Origin: Glycomyces arizonensis DSM 44726
GTDB taxonomy: Bacteria > Actinomycetota > Actinomycetes > Mycobacteriales > Micromonosporaceae
Direction of reading: 5' to 3'
Length of the DNA stretch: 64,000 nucleotides
Assembly (NCBI RefSeq): GCF_000482705.1
Contig: NZ_KI519474.1
Coordinates: 124,001 to 188,000 of the forward strand
Shown in pieces: positions 58,742 through 64,000 of the stretch (position 1 is its first letter; the number at the start of each line of letters is the position of its first letter). Below the pieces are notes generated by a model. It made no database searches. It was not told the origin of the DNA and was given only the letters and a program-made list of their open reading frames with translations. The position numbers and the translations under genes were made by a program.

Positions 58742-59656
58742 TCACCTTTCCCTCAGGCGCGGGTTCAGGGCCTGGTCGAGACCGCGGCCCATGGTGACCA
58801 GCCCGATCGTGAAGAGCACGATCATGATCAGCGGCGCGAAGACGTACGGCAGCGCGGTCGTGTTGAGGTAGAAGTTGTCGCGCCACGAGATGTGGATCAT
58901 CAGGCCCCAGTTCGGGGTGCCCGAGGGCATGAGGCCCAGGACGTAGAGGCCGACGATGGCGTAGATCGCCTGGTTCACCGCGATGACGAAGTTGACGAAG
59001 ATGAACCCGGCCATGTTCGGCAGGATCTCCCGGAAGACGATGCGCGCGGCGCCGAGGTCCTGGAGCCGGGCCGCCTCGACGAACTCGCGCTCCTTGAGGC
59101 TCATGACCTGCGCCCGGATCGAGCGGAACAGGAAGGCCCACATGGTGGAGCCGACGACGATGGCGATGCCCCACGGCGGGATGTCCTCGAAGAAGGCCAC
59201 GACGGCGAGCATGAGCAGGAACTGCGGGATGGTGACGGTGACGTCGGTGAGCTGGAGCAGGACCGCGTCGACGCGGCCGCGGAAGTACCCGGCGATCGAG
59301 CCGAGGGTCACGGCGACGAAGACGGCCATGACGGCCGCCAGGGCGCCGACCCAGATCGGCTCGGCTCCGGAGTTGACCAGGATCGTGAAGGTGTCCTTGC
59401 CCTCGTACTGGGTGCCGAGCCAGTGCTCGGCCGAGGGCGAGGTCCAGATCTGCGAGATGTCGGTGGGGTTGTGCTGGTCGACCAGGAGCGGGCCGACGAA
59501 GGAGAACAGGACGATGGCGAGCACCAGGACCGAGCCGGCGAACCCGGCGGGGGAGCGGGTCAGGCCCGTCCAGATCTGTCCGAGGGCCGACTGGCGCGAC
59601 TCGGGGGCCGGGGCGGCGGCGGTGTCCGCCGCGTTCGCCGCTGTGCTTGCGGACAT
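58742..59656 (-). CDS. oligopeptide ABC transporter permease (OppC-like)
   Basis: The 304-residue protein has an Ala-rich cytoplasmic N-terminus, an OppC_N-type first helix (FAGSVLVLAIVLFSFVGPLLV), a periplasmic segment with EHWLGTQYEGKDTF, and five more helices with the EAA loop EFVEAARLQDLGAARIVFREILPN. ATG 59656. It starts two bases after the OppB-like stop. With OppB it forms the membrane channel. Confidence 0.93.
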   Translation of the reverse strand: MSASTAANAADTAAAPAPESRQSALGQIWTGLTRSPAGFAGSVLVLAIVLFSFVGPLLVDQHNPTDISQIWTSPSAEHWLGTQYEGKDTFTILVNSGAEPIWVGALAAVMAVFVAVTLGSIAGYFRGRVDAVLLQLTDVTVTIPQFLLMLAVVAFFEDIPPWGIAIVVGSTMWAFLFRSIRAQVMSLKEREFVEAARLQDLGAARIVFREILPNMAGFIFVNFVIAVNQAIYAIVGLYVLGLMPSGTPNWGLMIHISWRDNFYLNTTALPYVFAPLIMIVLFTIGLVTMGRGLDQALNPRLRER

Positions 59657-59658
59657 GC

Positions 59659-60747
59659 TCAGGCCTCCTCGGTCTTGATGCGGGGGTCGACCTTCGACAG
59701 GACGAGGTCGACGGTGAGGCTGGCGAGGACGACCGAGGTCGCCAGGACGATCACGGCGGCCTGCACGACGGGGTAGTCGCGGTTGGTGATGGCGCTCATG
59801 AGCATCTGGCCGGCGCCGGGGTAGTCCAGGACCTGCTCGATGACGATCGAGCCGCCGACGAGGGTGCCGACGGCGAGCGCGATCTGGGGGATGACCGGCA
59901 GCAGGGCGTTGCGGCCGACGTAGGCGCGCCCGATGCGGCCGCTCTTGAGGCCCCTGGCCTGGGCGACGGTCACGTAGTCCTCGGTGAGGACCTCGGTGGT
60001 GGCGGCCTTCATGTTGAGCATGAAGGAGCCGGTGGCGGTGAACGAGAAGGCGAGGATCGGCAGGATCGCGTGGTAGAGGGCGTCGCCGATGAACACGGGG
60101 TTGAGGCCGGGCTCGACGCCGGCGGTGATGCGCCCGCGCATCTCCAGGAACGGCAGGACGTCCAGGACGGTGTAGCCGATGACGACGACCGCGGCGATGA
60201 GGATGTAGTTCGGGACGCCGGTGAGGAAGGACCCGACCGAGGTCATGACGTGGTCGAAGGCCGAGCCGCGGCGGTAGGCCATGATCATGCCGACGGTCAG
60301 GCCGACGGTGACGGCGAGGACGACGCCCGCGCCGACGGCGAAGAGCGTCCACGGCAGGTATTCCATGACGTGCTCGAAGACCGTGCTGCTCGGGTTGGTC
60401 AGCGAGTTGCCGAGGTCGAGGGTGACCAGGCCCTGGAGGAATTGGAGGTACTGCTGCCACAGCGGGGCGCCGACGTCGTAGTTGATCATGTTCGTCGCGG
60501 TGGCGATGGCCTGGTCGTGGGTCATCCCGGCGCTGCTGAGGCGCCCGGCCATGATCTCGATGGGGTCGCCGGGCATGAAGTGCATGAGCAGGAACGTGAT
60601 CGTCGAGACCAGCCAGATGACGAACACGGACTGGCAGACGCGGCGGAAGGCGTAGGAGGTCCATACGCGCCGGAGGACGCTCCGGCCCGGCGGCCGCCGC
60701 TCGGCGGCGGGCTCCGCGTCCGTCGGCGGTGCGGTAGCTGTTGTCAC
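59659..60747 (-). CDS. oligopeptide ABC transporter permease (OppB-like)
   Basis: The 362-residue protein has a cytoplasmic Pro/Ala N-terminus, first helix CQSVFVIWLVSTITFLLMHF followed by MPGDPIEIM, and the EAA loop DYVTVAQARGLKSGRIGRAY. The GTG at 60747 has AAGGAG at eight bases; the longer open frame upstream is random. It is the first gene of the B-C-D-F-small-SBP operon. An inverted element TTCTAGTTAACGAACT-like sequence near 60832-60849 may be an operator. Confidence 0.93.
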   Translation of the reverse strand: MTTATAPPTDAEPAAERRPPGRSVLRRVWTSYAFRRVCQSVFVIWLVSTITFLLMHFMPGDPIEIMAGRLSSAGMTHDQAIATATNMINYDVGAPLWQQYLQFLQGLVTLDLGNSLTNPSSTVFEHVMEYLPWTLFAVGAGVVLAVTVGLTVGMIMAYRRGSAFDHVMTSVGSFLTGVPNYILIAAVVVIGYTVLDVLPFLEMRGRITAGVEPGLNPVFIGDALYHAILPILAFSFTATGSFMLNMKAATTEVLTEDYVTVAQARGLKSGRIGRAYVGRNALLPVIPQIALAVGTLVGGSIVIEQVLDYPGAGQMLMSAITNRDYPVVQAAVIVLATSVVLASLTVDLVLSKVDPRIKTEEA

Positions 60748-61276
60748 CTGCACTCCTTCGTGCGTGGGTCGGGGTAGGGCTTGCGAGCTCACCGTGGTCT
60801 GAACGTGGGGGCGAAACAAACTGGAAAGAATGTTTCTAGTTAACGAACTTACCTGTGGTGACGCGTCGCACGCCAGCCCTGAGACGCAATCGTTACGTTG
60901 AACTTCGGAGAGCGTTTCCCCTGCTCTCCTCGATCGCGAGGGCCGGTGGCGCGGACGGATCCGGCGAATCGGGCACCGCTCGGACCATACTCCGCTGTGA
61001 CGATCGCCTCCAAGGCCCGCGCGGGGCGCGAGTGAACACGGCGAAGCCGAGGCGCGCGCGGCCCCAAGGCCCGCACCCGCCCCGATGGCCCTGCTGTGAC
61101 GATCGCCTCCCGGGCCTGCCTGTCGCCGCCGCCGCACACCCAGTACGCTCGTACTGTTAGTAGCAGGGCATCACGCAATGCCGAGCACACTCACGACTCG
61201 GACACCTCGCCGAGCGGGCGACGCCGAGCCGACACGAACAGCGCCTCCGAGAAGCGCTAGGAGAGGTACCGAACGC
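60748..61276. other. 529-bp divergent control region with a direct repeat
   Basis: It separates the transporter operon from icd. GCTGTGACGATCGCCTCC occurs twice, at 60994-61011 and 61093-61110, 99 bases apart, followed in each copy by a GGCC-like block. AT-rich sequence near 60810-60850 contains GTTAAC and is the probable promoter of the transporter. The icd ribosome-binding site GGAGAGG is at the right end. No gene is supported. Confidence 0.5.
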
Positions 61277-62500
61277 ATGGCCAAGATCAAAGTCGCGGGC
61301 CCGGTCGTCGAACTCGACGGCGACGAGATGACCCGCATCATCTGGAGCAAGATCAAAGACGAGCTCATCCACCCCTACCTGGACGTGGACCTGAAGTACT
61401 TCGACCTCTCCGTCGAGCACCGCGACGCCACCGACGACCAGGTCACCGTCGACGCCGCGAACGCGATCGCCGAGCACCACGTCGGCGTCAAGTGCGCCAC
61501 CATCACCCCCGACGAGGCCCGCGTCGAGGAGTTCGGCCTCAAGAAGATGTGGCGCAGCCCCAACGGCACCATCCGCAACATCCTCGGCGGCACGATCTTC
61601 CGCGAGCCCATCATCATGGACAACGTCCCGCGCCTCGTCCCCGGCTGGACCAAGCCGATCATCGTCGGCCGCCACGCCCACGGCGACCAGTACAAGGCCA
61701 CCGACTTCAAGGTCGACCGCCCCGGCACCCTGACCGTCACCTTCACCCCCGACGACGGCTCGGCGCCGATGGAGTTCGAGGTCGCCCAGTACCCGGAGGG
61801 CGGCGGCGTGGCCATGAGCATGTACAACTACAAGAAGTCCATCGAGGACTTCGCCCGCGCCTCCTTCCGCTACGGCCTCTCGCGCAAGTACCCGGTGTAC
61901 CTGTCCACCAAGAACACCATCCTCAAGGCCTACGACGGCATGTTCAAGGACGTCTTCCAGGAGGTCTTCGACGCCGAGTTCAAGGCCGAGTTCGAGGCCG
62001 AGGGCCTCGCCTACGAGCACCGCCTCATCGACGACATGGTCGCCGCCGCCCTGAAGTGGGAGGGCGGCTACGTCTGGGCCTGCAAGAACTACGACGGCGA
62101 CGTCCAGTCCGACACCGTCGCCCAGGGCTTCGGCTCGCTCGGCCTGATGACCTCGGTGCTCATGACCCCCGACGGGAAGACCGTCGAGGCCGAGGCCGCC
62201 CACGGCACCGTCACCCGCCACTACCGCCAGCACCAGGCCGGCAAGCCGACCTCGACGAACCCGATCGCGTCGATCTTCGCCTGGACGCGGGGCCTGTCCC
62301 ACCGCGGCAAGCTCGACGGCACCCCCGAGGTCGCCGCCTTCGCCGACAGCCTGGAGCGGGTCGTCATCGACACCGTCCAGGGCGGCAAGATGACCAAGGA
62401 CCTGGCGCTGCTCGTCGGCGGCGACCAGGAGTGGCAGACCACCGACGAGTTCCTCGACACCCTCTCGGAGAACCTCGCCAAGAAGGTCGCCTCGGCCTGA
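61277..62500 (+). CDS. icd: NADP-dependent isocitrate dehydrogenase (homodimeric type)
   Basis: The 407-residue enzyme begins [21 protein letters not shown], the mark of the dimeric, eukaryotic-like NADP-IDH (as in mycobacterial Icd1), and continues with [33 protein letters not shown], and the metal/catalytic region [29 protein letters not shown] (in parts [11 protein letters not shown] and [12 protein letters not shown]). It oxidises isocitrate to 2-oxoglutarate and makes NADPH. ATG 61277 follows GGAGAGG. A strong terminator follows, so it is monocistronic. Confidence 0.96.
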   Translation: MAKIKVAGPVVELDGDEMTRIIWSKIKDELIHPYLDVDLKYFDLSVEHRDATDDQVTVDAANAIAEHHVGVKCATITPDEARVEEFGLKKMWRSPNGTIRNILGGTIFREPIIMDNVPRLVPGWTKPIIVGRHAHGDQYKATDFKVDRPGTLTVTFTPDDGSAPMEFEVAQYPEGGGVAMSMYNYKKSIEDFARASFRYGLSRKYPVYLSTKNTILKAYDGMFKDVFQEVFDAEFKAEFEAEGLAYEHRLIDDMVAAALKWEGGYVWACKNYDGDVQSDTVAQGFGSLGLMTSVLMTPDGKTVEAEAAHGTVTRHYRQHQAGKPTSTNPIASIFAWTRGLSHRGKLDGTPEVAAFADSLERVVIDTVQGGKMTKDLALLVGGDQEWQTTDEFLDTLSENLAKKVASA

Positions 62501-62595
62501 CAAAGCCGTAACCGAGAGCCCCGAGGCTCGTTGAGCAGGGTGCGGTGCGCGAACGCCACCTTCGGGTGATGTCCGCGGGCCGTCCCTTCCCAGTT

Positions 62596-62648
62596 GGAGG
62601 CCCCAGCACAAGTGCGCTGACGCACACTTGGCCGGGGCCTCCCCCCTT
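62596..62648 (+). terminator. strong terminator after icd
   Basis: GGAGGCCCC (62596-62604) pairs with GGGGCCTCC (62634-62642), with an inner CAAGTGCG/CGCA-CTTG stem, followed by CCCCTTTC. It precedes a TAAACT-type -10 box near 62658 for the next gene. Confidence 0.7.
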
Positions 62649-62710
62649 TCGCGGCTTGTAAACTCAGAGGCGCAACGAGACGGCACGAACGAGCGGAAGG
62701 CACAAGACAC

Positions 62711-63439
62711 GTGAGAGGCGTCATTCTCGCCGCCGGCCAAGGGCAGCGCCTGCGCCCCGACACCGACGAACTGCCCAAAACCCTCCTCCCGATCGACGCC
62801 GCCTGGACCATTCTCGACTCCATCGTGTTCGCGCTGTCCACCGTCGACGTCAATGAGATCGCCATCGTCGTCGGCCACGCGGCCGACAAGATCCGCCGGG
62901 AGCGGGACCGTCTCGAAGACACCTACACCGTCAAGATCACCTTCGTCGAGAACGACCACCCCGAGTGGAACAACGCCTACTCGCTCTGGACCGCCCGCGA
63001 GCACTACAAGGACGGCGCGATCCTCGTCAACGGCGACACCGTCCACCCCTGGAGCGTCGAAGACCGCCTCCTCGAGGAACCGAACGACCCCCCGAGGCTC
63101 CTGCTGGCCATGGACGACCGCAAGACCCTGACCGAAGAGGCGATGAAGATCGGCGTCGGGCACTCGGTCATGCCGCTCATCAGCAAGCAGCAGCCGGTCG
63201 ACCGCGCCATGGGCGAGTACATCGGCGTCAGCCTGATCCCCGCCGAGCTCGCCGACGACCTGACCGACGCCCTGAAGACCGTCTACACCCGCGACCGCAC
63301 CCTCTACTACGAGGACGCCTTCCAACTGCTGGCCTTCCGCGCCAAGGTCGGGACCGTCTCGATCGGCGACGTGGCCTGGACCGAGGTCGACGACCACGCC
63401 GACTGGGCCCTGGCCAAGAAGATCGCGAAGGACCTGTAG
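62711..63439 (+). CDS. sugar-phosphate/choline-phosphate nucleotidylyltransferase-like protein
   Basis: The 242-residue protein has the nucleotidyltransferase start MRGVILAAGQGQRLRP with the G-x-G-x-R loop, KTLLPIDAAWTILDSIVFAL, a central ENDHPEWNNAYSLWTARE (typical of LicC-like cytidylyltransferases) and the Mg-binding ILVNGDTVHPW. It would activate a phosphorylated alcohol or sugar with CTP or another NTP. GTG 62711 has CGGAAGG upstream. It is coupled to the following glycerol-1-phosphate-dehydrogenase-like gene (TAGTG), suggesting one pathway making a CDP-activated polyol. Confidence 0.85.
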   Translation: MRGVILAAGQGQRLRPDTDELPKTLLPIDAAWTILDSIVFALSTVDVNEIAIVVGHAADKIRRERDRLEDTYTVKITFVENDHPEWNNAYSLWTAREHYKDGAILVNGDTVHPWSVEDRLLEEPNDPPRLLLAMDDRKTLTEEAMKIGVGHSVMPLISKQQPVDRAMGEYIGVSLIPAELADDLTDALKTVYTRDRTLYYEDAFQLLAFRAKVGTVSIGDVAWTEVDDHADWALAKKIAKDL

Positions 63440-64000
63440 TGCCGCTGCTCGCCCGCACTGTCCTGGCGCCCCTCGCCGTCGAAGTCGCGGCCGGGGCCCT
63501 CGCCCGGCTCCCCGAGCTGCTCGTCGACACCCGCATCTCCTCGGGCGGCCGCGTCGCCGTCGCGCTCGGGCCCGGCCTCGGCGCCCGGATCGCCCCCACG
63601 CTCGATCTGCCCGACGCCGTCGTCCACACGATCAAGCCCGGCACCCTCGCCAGCGCGCACGACCTCGCCTCCCGCCTGCGGGACGACCGCGTCGACGCCC
63701 TCGTCGGCATCGGCGGCGGGCGCCTGATCGACACCGCCAAGTACGCGGCCACCGAACTGGGCCTGCCGATGGTCGCCGTCGCCACCAGCCTCGCCCACGA
63801 CGGCCTCGCCTCCCCGGTCGCCTCGCTCGAACGCGAGAAGGCCACCATCTCCTACGGCGTCCACACGCCCCTCGCCGTCCTCGCCGACCTCGACTTCATC
63901 CGCCGCGCCCCCGCCGCCCAGCTGCGCTCGGGGGTGGGCGACGCGCTCACCAACCTCTCGGCCACGGCCGACTGGGAGCTGTCGCACCAGGTGAACGGCG
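63439..64000 (+). CDS. glycerol-1-phosphate dehydrogenase-like protein (iron-containing ADH family), partial
   Basis: The frame from GTG 63439 runs off the right edge after 187 codons. It has VAVALGPGLGARI, the NAD(P)-binding GIGGGRLIDTAKYAA (near residues 93-107) and the SLAHDGLASPVASL segment (about 119-132) seen in AraM/EgsA-type glycerol-1-phosphate dehydrogenases, which reduce dihydroxyacetone phosphate to sn-glycerol-1-phosphate. In Archaea this builds the lipid backbone; bacterial members serve special polyols. It shares one base with the stop of the nucleotidyltransferase. The C-terminal metal-binding half lies outside the window. Confidence 0.85.
   Translation, partial: MPLLARTVLAPLAVEVAAGALARLPELLVDTRISSGGRVAVALGPGLGARIAPTLDLPDAVVHTIKPGTLASAHDLASRLRDDRVDALVGIGGGRLIDTAKYAATELGLPMVAVATSLAHDGLASPVASLEREKATISYGVHTPLAVLADLDFIRRAPAAQLRSGVGDALTNLSATADWELSHQVNG

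Overview
The window is GC-rich chromosomal DNA from a mycelial, probably sporulating actinobacterium. The evidence is: very high third-position GC, many GTG/TTG starts, a bldN/rsbN sigma/anti-sigma pair beside the Rex-hemACDB cluster, and the fhaA-fhaB-pstP-rodA-pbpA-pknA-pknB order. The family cannot be fixed from sequence alone; the gene content would suit Glycomycetales, Micromonosporales or relatives (inference).

Positions 1-8230 are the right-hand part of an integrated element with lower GC than the rest. It holds a GntR-type mini-regulator with repeated operators, two tiny Cys-rich ORFs, an XRE regulator, a run of small unknown genes, a phage small-terminase-like protein, a tail-like protein and, at the right edge, a large serine integrase. 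No capsid, portal, large terminase or lysis gene is visible. The element appears to have inserted inside a two-domain GNAT acetyltransferase gene: only its first half remains at 8194-8910, next to an intact two-domain paralogue at 8957-9982. The combination of small terminase, integrase and regulators with few structural genes suggests a phage satellite or a decayed prophage.

Positions 10.7-25.2 kb are core metabolism and development: threonine synthase under a SAM-I riboswitch, a 25-bp tandem repeat array and an AT-rich heptamer cluster, folP, a lipoprotein-like/propeller protein with a HAD phosphatase, rsbN, bldN, a glutaredoxin-like protein, rex, hemA-hemC-hemD-hemB, and a VapBC toxin-antitoxin pair with a clear operator.

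Positions 25.7-31.6 kb hold accessory genes: a Pro-rich membrane protein, a secreted GH30 glucuronoxylanase with CBM2 and its own promoter/operator, a type VII secretion-like toxin cassette (YbaB-like, small helical protein, WXG100-like carrier, separate GH-E nuclease, SUFU immunity protein, second YbaB-like) and a tRNA-Arg(CCT). Positions 31.6-44.8 kb hold a sulfotransferase, glpD, a voltage-sensor-like membrane protein, folB-folK-DUF3180, two ABC-permease-like proteins without an ATPase, a DeoR regulator divergent from nagA, small membrane proteins, an RDD protein, an aminotransferase and an XRE regulator.

Positions 45.0-54.4 kb are the cell-wall and signalling operon that couples Ser/Thr kinases, phosphatase and FHA readers to peptidoglycan synthesis, closed by a strong terminator. 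Positions 54.5-60.8 kb are an oligopeptide ABC transporter operon on the minus strand. The window ends with icd and a nucleotidyltransferase/glycerol-1-phosphate-dehydrogenase-like pair, the latter cut by the window edge.
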